Assembly: GCF_023806485.1 (NCBI RefSeq) | Contig: NZ_JAMSLR010000003.1 | Coordinates: 1 to 64,000 of the forward strand | Source of the DNA: Thermalbibacter longus | GTDB lineage: Bacteria > Chloroflexota > Chloroflexia > Thermomicrobiales > Thermomicrobiaceae | Length of the DNA stretch: 64,000 bases | Direction of reading: 5' to 3' | Shown here: piece after piece, positions 25,515 to 33,189 of the stretch | Layout: each line of letters starts with the position of its first letter | Position numbering within the stretch: the first letter of the stretch is position 1 | The notes under the pieces: model-generated | Database searches by the model: none | What the model saw: only the letters and a program-made list of their open reading frames with translations | What the model was told of the DNA's origin: nothing | Translations under genes and position numbers: made by a program

Positions 25515-25714
25515 CGACGCACCTCCCTCGACTCGCGTCGACCCGCGAGAGATGCCGCACCTCCCTCGCCGGCTTCCCCACGCTAGCTGAGCCGGCCGGC
25601 GGCGTCAACCGGTCGCTGCTGGGGACTCGGTGAACTCTCTCCCGCGTGAGCTGCCCGCTCGTTCTCGCCCGGGCTGGTGACCGCGGTCCCCCGGGCTTCG
25701 GGCGCCTCCGGGGC

Positions 25715-26716
25715 TCAGCTCACGAAGGCGACCGACTCCACCCTGGCGGAGATCCCGTCCGGCACAGCCGATCGCCAGTGCCATTCCCCGGGCTCGGCCC
25801 GCAGCAGGCGGCCGCCGGAGCAGATGGCCCAGATCGACCCATCCGGCGCGGCCACGAACAGCTCGACCATGTCCTCCATCGGCGTCTCGATCCCAGCGTC
25901 GGCCGGTTCCCAGCTCTCACCGCCGTCGACTGAGACGAGGATCCGGCCCATCCGCCCGACGTGGGGCGCCGGCCCGGCCAGCACCAGGTGCGGGTGTGCC
26001 GGTGGGACGATGGTCGCGCGAGTGTAGTCGGTGAGTACCTTCGTCCAGCTCGACCCGGCGTCGCGCGAGCGCGCCACCCCACCCAGCCTCGGCCCGCCCT
26101 CGCCCCGCGGCTGCGAGCGCAGCGCTGCGTAGCCGAGCGAGACGTAGAGCAGGCTCGCGTCCGACGGGTGGCCGGTGATGTGGTGCACGTCGTGGTCCGG
26201 ACCGACATCGATGTAGGACCACGACTGGCCGCCGTCGCGGCTCTCGATCAGCCCGCCGACCTCGACCGAGGCGAGCAGCCGCTGTGGCTGGGCGGGCGGC
26301 GAGTAGACGTTGCGCACCGCGCCAGCGCGCGGCGAGTAGGGGAGGTACCACTCGTCGCAGCCGGGCAACCGGCGGACACCCTCGAGCTCCTGCCAGCTCC
26401 GCCCCCGGTCGAGGCTTCGGAAGATGCGTCCCGGCTCGGTACCGCAGAGCAGCGCGCCGGGGAAGGCCGGGTCGGGGGCGATGGTCCGCAGCACCGGCGT
26501 GGTCAGGCCATCGTTGGCGGGCGACCAGGTGCGCCCGCCGTCCTCACTGCGGAAGATACCGTGGCCGTAGGTGCCGGCGAGGAGGAGGGTATCGCCGCTG
26601 GCCGCGCGCTCGGCGTAGAGGGCGCTCACGCGCCGTCCCTCGAGGCCTAGCGGCTCCAGCCGGTCGCCAGCGAGGCGGAAGACTCCGGAGTCCGTGCCCA
26701 GGTAAGTCTCGAACAT
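25715..26716 (-). CDS. BNR/sialidase-like beta-propeller protein
   Basis: This encodes 333 residues built from Asp-box repeats: FRSEDGGRTWSPAND, FRSLDRGRSWQELEG, IESRDGGQSWSYIDV, ARSRDAGSSWTKVLT and LVSVDGGESWEPADA. This is a beta-propeller of the VPS10/BNR/YCF48 type with no signal peptide. Such proteins occur widely in Chloroflexota and their functions are mostly unknown; no sialidase catalytic set is obvious. The ATG at 26716 follows AAAAGGAG. No partner genes. Confidence 0.75.
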   Translation of the reverse strand: MFETYLGTDSGVFRLAGDRLEPLGLEGRRVSALYAERAASGDTLLLAGTYGHGIFRSEDGGRTWSPANDGLTTPVLRTIAPDPAFPGALLCGTEPGRIFRSLDRGRSWQELEGVRRLPGCDEWYLPYSPRAGAVRNVYSPPAQPQRLLASVEVGGLIESRDGGQSWSYIDVGPDHDVHHITGHPSDASLLYVSLGYAALRSQPRGEGGPRLGGVARSRDAGSSWTKVLTDYTRATIVPPAHPHLVLAGPAPHVGRMGRILVSVDGGESWEPADAGIETPMEDMVELFVAAPDGSIWAICSGGRLLRAEPGEWHWRSAVPDGISARVESVAFVS

Positions 26717-27077
26717 AGCCTGCTCCTTTTGGTTGGTACTCCCAGCATACTCCAAACGCGAGTGGAGGGCCAGGCCACGGTCGCGTAGTCGGAAACCCTC
26801 GCCCCTCGAGCGCCCCGGTGCTCTCCCGCGCGGCGCGATGAGGGGCCGCCGGCCGCGAGCCGCTGTTCTTCTTGCGCGGCTGCCGCGCTGGCATTCGTCT
26901 CCTCCCCCGAGGGGATGGGGATGGGACAGGAGATGACGGATAGCAGAAGGCGATCGATGTCCGGGCTCCGTGACCATTGACGCGGGTGCTGGCGGGGCTA
27001 CAATGCGCTCTGCAACTCCCTCGCATGGTCGAACTTTCGCGCACGGTCGGATCGGCGGGCCGTTTCGGAGGCAGGCC
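26717..27077. other. Divergent intergenic region
   Basis: This 361-base gap separates the minus-strand propeller gene from the plus-strand GGCT-like gene and should carry both promoters. I see no strong -35/-10 pair, RNA gene or repeat in it. A long minus-strand reading frame crossing it is judged spurious. Confidence 0.4.
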
Positions 27078-27515
27078 ATGTCGCGCAGGTACTACTTCGC
27101 CTACGGGTCGAACATGGACGAGAAGCAGATGGACTTCCGGTGTCCGAACGCTGAGCTGGTGGGGAGAGCCAGGCTGCCGGGGTGGAAGTTCAGGATCAAC
27201 ACCCGTGGAGTGGCCACCGTCGTTCCCGACGAGGAGAGCACAGTCCACGGCGTGCTCTGGATCATCGGCGAGAGCGACGAGGAGACACTGGATTACTACG
27301 AGGGCGTGAGCTCGGGCTTCTACGTGAAGCGCACGGAGACGGTCTACCGCGAGGACGGAGATGCAGTGGAAGCCCTGCTCTACGTCGCTTCGGATGACGG
27401 GCCTGGCTCCCCGAGACCGGGATACCTGGAGCGGATCGTGGCTGCCGCCCGGCGCCACGGGCTGCCGCGCCACTACATCGAGGAGCTGCAGGGATGGTCG
27501 AAGGCCGGCACCTGA
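27078..27515 (+). CDS. Gamma-glutamylcyclotransferase-like protein
   Basis: This encodes 145 residues. The N-terminal YYFAYGSNMDEKQMDFRCPNA is the substrate loop of the GGCT/AIG2 family, and the acidic residue in IIGESDEETLDYYEG fits the catalytic Glu region. Members release 5-oxoproline from gamma-glutamyl amines or peptides. The ATG at 27078 is preferred to upstream in-frame starts because homologous sequence begins there and GGAG lies 9 bases upstream. A distant functional link to the GGT gene is possible. Confidence 0.82.
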   Translation: MSRRYYFAYGSNMDEKQMDFRCPNAELVGRARLPGWKFRINTRGVATVVPDEESTVHGVLWIIGESDEETLDYYEGVSSGFYVKRTETVYREDGDAVEALLYVASDDGPGSPRPGYLERIVAAARRHGLPRHYIEELQGWSKAGT

Positions 27516-27555
27516 ACTCCGAGCAGAAGAGTAGCGGCGTGAAAGGTTCATCGTG

Positions 27556-27746
27556 ATGCAATCGAGACCTGAGATGACCGCGCCTGCACTGCCCGAGCTG
27601 CTGCGGCTGCTCGAGGAGGTTGGAATCGCTGCCTGTCGCCCACGGCGCAGCTCCTGTGCCATGCTTAGGGACACGTGCCTGCCGAGAGAGACTATCGCGA
27701 TATAGAGCCCCTGGCTGAGCGCTTCGGCCTGGAGTTGCCTCCGCAG
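27556..27746 (+). pseudogene. Debris of a nucleotidyltransferase-like gene
   Basis: One frame from ATG 27556 reads MTAPALPELLRLLEEVGI, like the start of small nucleotidyltransferases. A different frame then reads LSPTAQLLCHA, a TAG stop at 27666, and GHVPAERDYRDIEPLAERFGLELPPQF. That pattern (QLL.H..GY ... D..DI..L...FGL..P) resembles the C-terminus of the same family. The middle with the catalytic GS/DxD site is missing. This is best explained by an internal deletion with frameshift and a stop codon. The family assignment is from memory of motifs and is tentative. Confidence 0.4.
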
Positions 27747-28374
27747 TTCCGGCGGTCGATGCCCGGTGACACAGGCACCCGACGGCGCCTTCAGCCGGCG
27801 ATCTCTCTTTGCCGATCCGGCATCACCTTGTGTATCGGGGTCGACCGGGCGTATGCTAACGTCAGCGAGGGAACAAGCGAGACCCTGCCGTGCCCCGGCC
27901 CTGGGACGAAGCGCGCCGATCCCTGGGGCACACTGATGAGGCGGCCTGCTCTCAGCATCGCCTCGCGGACGAACCGGGTGATATCGGTGACATTGTCCGT
28001 CGCCTGATGCCAGCACATGGCCGCCATATCTGATCCGGGCATAGCAGGTCTTGCGCCGCTTCCACCTCAACGAGCGATCGTGGATCACAAGGTAGCGCCA
28101 GGGCAGGTGAGGAGACGCCCTGCTCGGTTGCCGGGCCTGGTGTCTCCCTTGTCCAGGTTGCGGGCCAGCTCGCCGGGCAGGCGCCGTGGTGGGCTCCGCG
28201 ACCGTGCCTGGAGCGCTTGGCCTACCTTGTTCTGTGCGCTCGCAGGCGGGAGCGAATTCCCTGCGCATCCAGGCCAGTCGAGACTCGCGGCGAAAGGAGG
28301 TGAGCAGGGACGGGATCATCGCGCACCAGGAAGCGGTTTCCAGCCATTCCGCGTATCGGAGGGAGATAACTACG
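27747..28374. other. Stretch without a supportable gene
   Basis: No open frame with a ribosome binding site and family resemblance is found in these 628 bases. The minus strand contains a short PWRYLVIHD segment at about 28077-28103 reminiscent of nitroreductases, but flanking frames are broken. It may be more gene debris next to the nucleotidyltransferase remnant. Confidence 0.4.
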
Positions 28375-28758
28375 ATGGAAGGAAGCGTCGTGGTTCCGCC
28401 AGGGAAGGTGACCATCGCGGAGAAGTTCGCCCTGTTCGATGAATACTGGAGCCCCAAGATCATCGGGGAGATCAACGACTCTTACGTCGAAGCGGTCAAG
28501 GTCAAGGGCGAGTTCGTCTGGCACCGTCACGAGCTCGAAGACGAGATGTTTCTCGTCGTCCGGGGCAGCCTGCGGATGCAGTTTCGCGACCGCGAGATAC
28601 AGCTCGGTGAGGGTGAGTTCATTATCGTCCCGCGCGGGATCGAACACCGGCCGGTGGCCGACGAGGAGGCGCATATTCTGCTGTTTGAGCCGAAGACGAC
28701 GCTGAATACTGGCAACGTGCGGAACGAGCGCACGCGCGAGCAGCTCGAGCGACTCTAA
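28375..28758 (+). CDS. Cupin-domain protein
   Basis: This encodes 127 residues with a single cupin barrel. Motif 1 is FVWHRHELEDEMFLVVRG with the two His and Glu metal ligands, and motif 2 is FIIVPRGIEHRPVADEEAHILLFEP with the third His. Such small cupins bind metal and act in oxygenase, isomerase or small-molecule sensing roles; nothing nearby fixes the role. The ATG has GGAGGGAGA upstream. A strong hairpin ends the gene region at 28983-29017. Confidence 0.85.
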   Translation: MEGSVVVPPGKVTIAEKFALFDEYWSPKIIGEINDSYVEAVKVKGEFVWHRHELEDEMFLVVRGSLRMQFRDREIQLGEGEFIIVPRGIEHRPVADEEAHILLFEPKTTLNTGNVRNERTREQLERL

Positions 28759-28982
28759 CGGCACCTGACCGCCCGAGCGCGGGGAAGCCGCGAGTCTCCG
28801 CCGGCGTAGCGTCAAGCAGAGCGCAGGTGGAGATCGGGGCGATCGCTGGCGGGGCGATCGGGTACGGCACGCACTGTGCTCCTGTCTCTCTGGCGCGTCT
28901 CTGATATCCCTGGCCGGCCCCGGCAAACCGTGGTCGTCGAGTCGATCGCCCAGGCTCACAGGCGCGGTTCGGCGAGAGCAAC

Positions 28983-29017
28983 ACAGGCGGGGTGGCTATC
29001 AAAGTCGCCCCGCCTGT
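28983..29017. terminator. Bidirectional terminator-like hairpin
   Basis: Stem ACAGGCGGGG (28983-28992) pairs with CCCCGCCTGT (29008-29017) and can extend by four more pairs into the loop, leaving TATCAAA. It lies between the convergent cupin and L,D-transpeptidase genes. There is only a short T-run after it. The rest of 28759-29081 shows nothing else. Confidence 0.65.
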
Positions 29018-29081
29018 TCTCCTGACGATACCTCAGCCGCTCCGCGCGCCGAAGCGCGCTCGCCGGGGCAGCCTGGCCACG

Positions 29082-30458
29082 CTAATAGTGGATGCTCACC
29101 ACCGAGCCGACGTTCAGGAAGTTCCAGAACCACTCGGCGTCCGGGTTCTGCAAGCCCACGCAGCCATTGCTGGTAAACCCGCCGAACTGGGAGGGCGGTG
29201 TCCAGTAGTTGCCGTGGATAGCGTAGCCGCCGTACTTGAAGTACTGGGTGAATTGCACGTTCTCCAGGTAGTAGTAGCCCGGTGCTCCCCGCGGGATGCC
29301 GACCGTCGCCGCGTCCATCGTCTCGTTGCGGACGCGGTAGAGCACCTGGAACACGCCGGTGGGCGTCTTCCCGTCGCGCCCAGCGGTAATGATCGCCACA
29401 TAGACTGGCCGGTAGCCGTCGTAGGCGACCGCGTAGAAGCTGCTCAGGCTCACGTCGACCCAGTGGCCAGCGTAGATCGCCGGCGGCTCGTGCGGCACCA
29501 GCGGCTCGATCCAGGCAGAGGAGACGTACCGCCCCGGCCCCAGCTCGTACCAGATCGACGTTCCGTACATCTCTTGGCCCTGCACTATGCCGCGGATGGC
29601 CACCGGATGGCGACGCCAGGTGGTGCCGACGACCGGCGCGTCGGCACGCGGAGCCGAGCGGATCAAGAGCTCATCGGCGGTGACGGCACCGAAGACGGCA
29701 CCGTCGTCGCTGCCGACCGCGCGCGACCAGCGCGGGTCGACCAGTCCTGGCGGGACGGGCATCGCATCGGCCGCCTGCGGCACGGAAGCGGTGTTTACTC
29801 GCCGGGCCTGGGCATACTGCGCGCCCAACCGGCCGAGCAGCACTTCGTACTCCGTGCCGGCGTACTCCGGGTGGTACTCGAAGCGCGCCCGCTCGAAGTA
29901 CTGCACGGTATAGACCTGCCCGGTGTCGGGGTTGACCTCGCTGAACTCCTCCGATATCGGGTAGCCGAACGTGTAGAGCCCGCCGTGCTGCTCCCAGTAA
30001 CGCTTGAAGCCGTAGGCCAGCGTGTGGCCGGTCTCGGGAAAGAACACCCGGTCTGGATCATTCTTGACCCACTCGGCCGTCTGTGGGGGCAGCGGGCGGA
30101 AGGCAGGCTCGTGCCGGCGCTCCTCCGTGATCCAGTTGCCCAGCAGGGTCACCAGCACTTCATACGGCGTGCCGGCGTACTCCGGGTGGTGCTCGAAACG
30201 CGCGCGTTCGAAGTACTGGACCACGAGGCCATCTTGCGTGAACGGCTCGCTGATCGGATAACCGAAGACCATCAAGCCGCCTCGCGTCAGCCAGGCTTGG
30301 AGAAACTCGCCACCGAGATGATGGCCGGTCTCGGGGAAGTAGAGCTTCAACGCTGTCCAGGGCGCCGCGGCGGCAGGACGGGGGGCATAAAACCCCGATG
30401 CCCCGATGGCGAGCGCGAGCACGATGATCACCAGGCCCCACCGCCGGAGGAGTCTCAT
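29082..30458 (-). CDS. L,D-transpeptidase (YkuD) with N-terminal tandem repeats
   Basis: This encodes 458 residues. A signal peptide (residues 1-32) is followed by two tandem repeats of about 85-90 residues, each with YFPETGHxL, GGLxxFGYPISExF, VQYFERARFExHPEYAGTxYEVLL. An SH3-like segment (about 245-305) precedes a C-terminal YkuD domain with His415 (HGN) and the nucleophile Cys433 (SNGCVGL, where most relatives have GCxR). It should form 3-3 peptidoglycan cross-links or anchor proteins outside the membrane. AAGGGAAG precedes the ATG. Confidence 0.9.
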   Translation of the reverse strand: MRLLRRWGLVIIVLALAIGASGFYAPRPAAAAPWTALKLYFPETGHHLGGEFLQAWLTRGGLMVFGYPISEPFTQDGLVVQYFERARFEHHPEYAGTPYEVLVTLLGNWITEERRHEPAFRPLPPQTAEWVKNDPDRVFFPETGHTLAYGFKRYWEQHGGLYTFGYPISEEFSEVNPDTGQVYTVQYFERARFEYHPEYAGTEYEVLLGRLGAQYAQARRVNTASVPQAADAMPVPPGLVDPRWSRAVGSDDGAVFGAVTADELLIRSAPRADAPVVGTTWRRHPVAIRGIVQGQEMYGTSIWYELGPGRYVSSAWIEPLVPHEPPAIYAGHWVDVSLSSFYAVAYDGYRPVYVAIITAGRDGKTPTGVFQVLYRVRNETMDAATVGIPRGAPGYYYLENVQFTQYFKYGGYAIHGNYWTPPSQFGGFTSNGCVGLQNPDAEWFWNFLNVGSVVSIHY

Positions 30459-30641
30459 GGCTGTGCTTCCCTTCCTCTTCTGAGGGTCAAAAAAACCTAC
30501 CCAACCCAGGGATCAGGCAGTCCTCGTTCTCCAGGGATCTGGGATTGTTCGCGCTCGCCGGCCGGACGAAGCGTTCCCGCGATCGCCTCCCTACCCATAT
30601 AGGTAAACGGCCGGAGGTGGACGGAAGTTTCACCGTCTCCC

Positions 30642-32174
30642 TCACTGCTGCAGCGCCGTAACCGCCTTGAGCTGTGCGGCGTATCCATCGCCGATCCACT
30701 GCACGATGCCGAGACCCGGGCTGAACCAGATGAGCGCAGTGTCGACATCACTGTCCGGATTGCCTCGCTCGGTCACGACGATCTGCCAGGCCGGGACGAT
30801 CCCGTAGGTGGTGCTGACGAGTTGCGCTTCCCGTACCATCACCTCGACCGTCACACGCCGGGACGGGGATCGGGTCGAGAGCACCCTGCTCTCGGTCGAC
30901 CAAGTTACCCCCTCGTTCAAATTGGCGGCCGCCAGCAACTGGACCGGGGGCCAGAGCAGGACGGTCTCGACCACGTTTCCGTCCCGGTCGAGCTCATCGC
31001 TGCCGTAGAGATAGACCCCGCTGGGGGTGATCGCCCAGTAGGTGATGCGCGTGCCGAGAGGGCCGCGCTCCCGCCGCGGTATCAAGGTCGAACCGGCGAC
31101 GAAGCTCTCGGTCGGCCGTCCGGTTTCCCAGACCTCGTCGCTGCCCAGGTTAGTGCCGTAGACCCAGCGGGTCTCCGGCTTGAGCCCGTAGTAGCTCGCT
31201 CCGTCGCCCAATGGGGTCGGTGGGGTAAAGTGGTACCGCCAGCGATAGTAGTGCAGGCCGATGTTTCCCATCTCTACCTGCCAGCCGGGGGGATTCGACG
31301 GGGTATACGTCAACAGGCGGCGCTCGAACGGCTGGATCAGCACCCAGGTCGGCATCCCGTTGAGCCGGACTTGAGCCCAGAATGGATCGGCGATCGGATA
31401 GCCGAGCACGAAGACCCAATCGAAGAGGGGGGCAGCCGGCTCGAGCTGGCCATCGCGCCAGGCCTGGCCGCTCTGGGTCATGAAGTCCCAGAACGCCCGA
31501 GGGATGTTATAGCCGACCGTCTGCCCCAGTGGGCCGAGATACTGCACATACTGGACAAGCTGGGCATTCGGGTCCCCGGCAGCCTCGAGATGGGCCCCCG
31601 ATCCCTCCGGCGAGAGCATGGCCGTGGCGAACTCGCCTGTCCGGTCGGGTTGCGACTGGTCGATCAGCCGGCCGAGGTCGGCGTAGGTGGGGAACAGGTT
31701 ATCTGGATCGCCGGCGATCGGGATCGAGGCGCCGCTCCCGGTGTCGAGGAACTCGTTATCTCCGACCTGTATCCGCCCGCTGACCAGCTCGCGGGTGAGC
31801 AGGCCGCCTGTCACGTACCAGAGGTCGTTCGGATCGCCGGCGGGATCGGTGATCTCCATCCGACCCTTATCGAAGTACTGGACCAGCCGCGCCTGCCCGG
31901 GCGACTCCCGGTACCGCTCGCGCAGCGCTGGGGTGGAAGGCGATGGGCCCCAGAACCATGTCCGGACCACGAGTCCGAGAGCGACCGGCTGGTCGGTCGA
32001 CTCCCAGCGCCGGGCGAAGGCGACGCTGGCGAATTGGTGCTCCTGTGCCCTCGCCGGCTCCGCTGTCAGTGCCGGCCACAGTGACAGGGCCAGCACCAGG
32101 CCCAGCAGCGCCGGTCCGACCTGCCTGTTCGGTGTGGAGGGCAGCCGTCGTCTTCTCTGGCGCGAGACCGTCAT
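30642..32174 (-). CDS. Secreted protein with FGYPI/FERR-type repeats
   Basis: This encodes 510 residues with an N-terminal signal (GPALLGLVLALSLWPALTAEPARA). The N-terminal half has VQYFDKGRMEI and NIPRAFWDFM; the middle has VLGYPIADPFWAQV, PFERRLLTYTPSNPPGWQVEMGNIG and HYYRWRY. These are related in pattern to the repeats of the neighbouring L,D-transpeptidase and common in secreted Chloroflexota proteins of unknown function. The C-terminal 180 residues are beta-rich. AGAGGAG lies upstream of the ATG. It is upstream of the transpeptidase gene on the same strand with a 183-base gap. Confidence 0.7.
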   Translation of the reverse strand: MTVSRQRRRRLPSTPNRQVGPALLGLVLALSLWPALTAEPARAQEHQFASVAFARRWESTDQPVALGLVVRTWFWGPSPSTPALRERYRESPGQARLVQYFDKGRMEITDPAGDPNDLWYVTGGLLTRELVSGRIQVGDNEFLDTGSGASIPIAGDPDNLFPTYADLGRLIDQSQPDRTGEFATAMLSPEGSGAHLEAAGDPNAQLVQYVQYLGPLGQTVGYNIPRAFWDFMTQSGQAWRDGQLEPAAPLFDWVFVLGYPIADPFWAQVRLNGMPTWVLIQPFERRLLTYTPSNPPGWQVEMGNIGLHYYRWRYHFTPPTPLGDGASYYGLKPETRWVYGTNLGSDEVWETGRPTESFVAGSTLIPRRERGPLGTRITYWAITPSGVYLYGSDELDRDGNVVETVLLWPPVQLLAAANLNEGVTWSTESRVLSTRSPSRRVTVEVMVREAQLVSTTYGIVPAWQIVVTERGNPDSDVDTALIWFSPGLGIVQWIGDGYAAQLKAVTALQQ

Positions 32175-32237
32175 CGAAGACTCCTCTTGTCGCTCAGTGC
32201 CAGCAGTGGCCCCTACCCACCGGGCAGCGTGGGTAGA

Positions 32238-33020
32238 TCAGCGAGCGCTGGCCTTGCCGGCACAGATGGTCAACCCATCGTAGGCGAGCTCGACCCCCTG
32301 CGGCAAGCGTGCGCTCGTGGCGGCGTGGGCCACTTCGTGGCTGATGTGGGTGAAGTAGGCACGCTGTGGCCGGATCCGCTCGACAATCGCCAGCGCTTCG
32401 GCCAGGCTCAAGTGCGTGGGGTGCGGTCGCTCGCGCAAGGCATTGAGCACCAGCACATCGACCCCCGCCAGGAGCTCGAACGACTCAGGCGGGATCTCCT
32501 TGGCATCGGTGACGTAGGCCAGCGGGCCGAAGCGGAACCCGAGCACGGTCCAGCGGCCGTGGCGCACCGGGATCGGGACGATCTCCTCGCCAAAGAGGCG
32601 AAAGGGCCCGGTGATCTCGTAGAGCCACAGATCGGGCTTGCCGCCGTAAAATGGGAAGTGATCGACGAAGGCGTAGCCGAAGCGAGCCCGCAGCTCCGTC
32701 GCTGTCTCGGGATCGGCGTAAACCGGCAGGTGCGACTGGGCCAGGTAATTGAACTGGCGCAGGTCGTCGAACCCGCCGACGTGGTCTGCGTGAGCATGAG
32801 TGAAGAGGACAGCATCGACCCGCGTGAGGCCGGTCGCGAGCGCCTGCAGGCGAAGCTCGGGGGCAGTGTCGACCAGGATGTTATGCCCGGCCAGATGGAC
32901 GACCGCCGAGCTGCGCGTGCGCCGATCTCGTGGATCGTCGGACGCGCAGACCGGGCACTCGCAGCCGATCACCGGGATGCCGTTGGAGGTTCCGGTTCCC
33001 AGGAATGTTAGACGAATCAT
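32238..33020 (-). CDS. PhnP-like metallo-beta-lactamase-fold hydrolase
   Basis: This encodes 260 residues. The N-terminal TFLGTGTSNGIPVIGCECPVC, with a Cys pair that binds an extra metal in PhnP, and the zinc motif FTHAHADHVGGFDDLR identify a cyclic-phosphodiesterase-like MBL protein. PVRHGR and FTHISHE supply other ligands. It may hydrolyse cyclic ribose phosphates or similar phosphodiesters in the cytosol. No phn operon is nearby, so the pathway is unknown. Confidence 0.88.
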   Translation of the reverse strand: MIRLTFLGTGTSNGIPVIGCECPVCASDDPRDRRTRSSAVVHLAGHNILVDTAPELRLQALATGLTRVDAVLFTHAHADHVGGFDDLRQFNYLAQSHLPVYADPETATELRARFGYAFVDHFPFYGGKPDLWLYEITGPFRLFGEEIVPIPVRHGRWTVLGFRFGPLAYVTDAKEIPPESFELLAGVDVLVLNALRERPHPTHLSLAEALAIVERIRPQRAYFTHISHEVAHAATSARLPQGVELAYDGLTICAGKASAR

Positions 33021-33189
33021 CGCGCCCCTCGGGTTCCAGTGCCGGCCGGTTGCCGGATAGCGATTCTACCCCGTACCGGGTCTCTCCGGCTGAGCAATCA
33101 GGACTTCTGGCCGGTTGCCGGTCGAGAGGCGATCGTCGATAGTCTTCCTGGAGTGGGCGTGACCTCGACGCTTGGAGCAGTCGCCGGAG

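Noticed and set aside
28020-28240. Nitroreductase remnant on the minus strand
   Set aside because: Only a short PWRYLVIHD motif is visible; flanking frames do not continue the family pattern.
26544-28475. 643-codon open frame on the minus strand
   Set aside because: It spans a plus-strand GGCT-like gene and intergenic DNA, is Arg/Pro/Ser rich, and has no recognisable domain or ribosome binding site.
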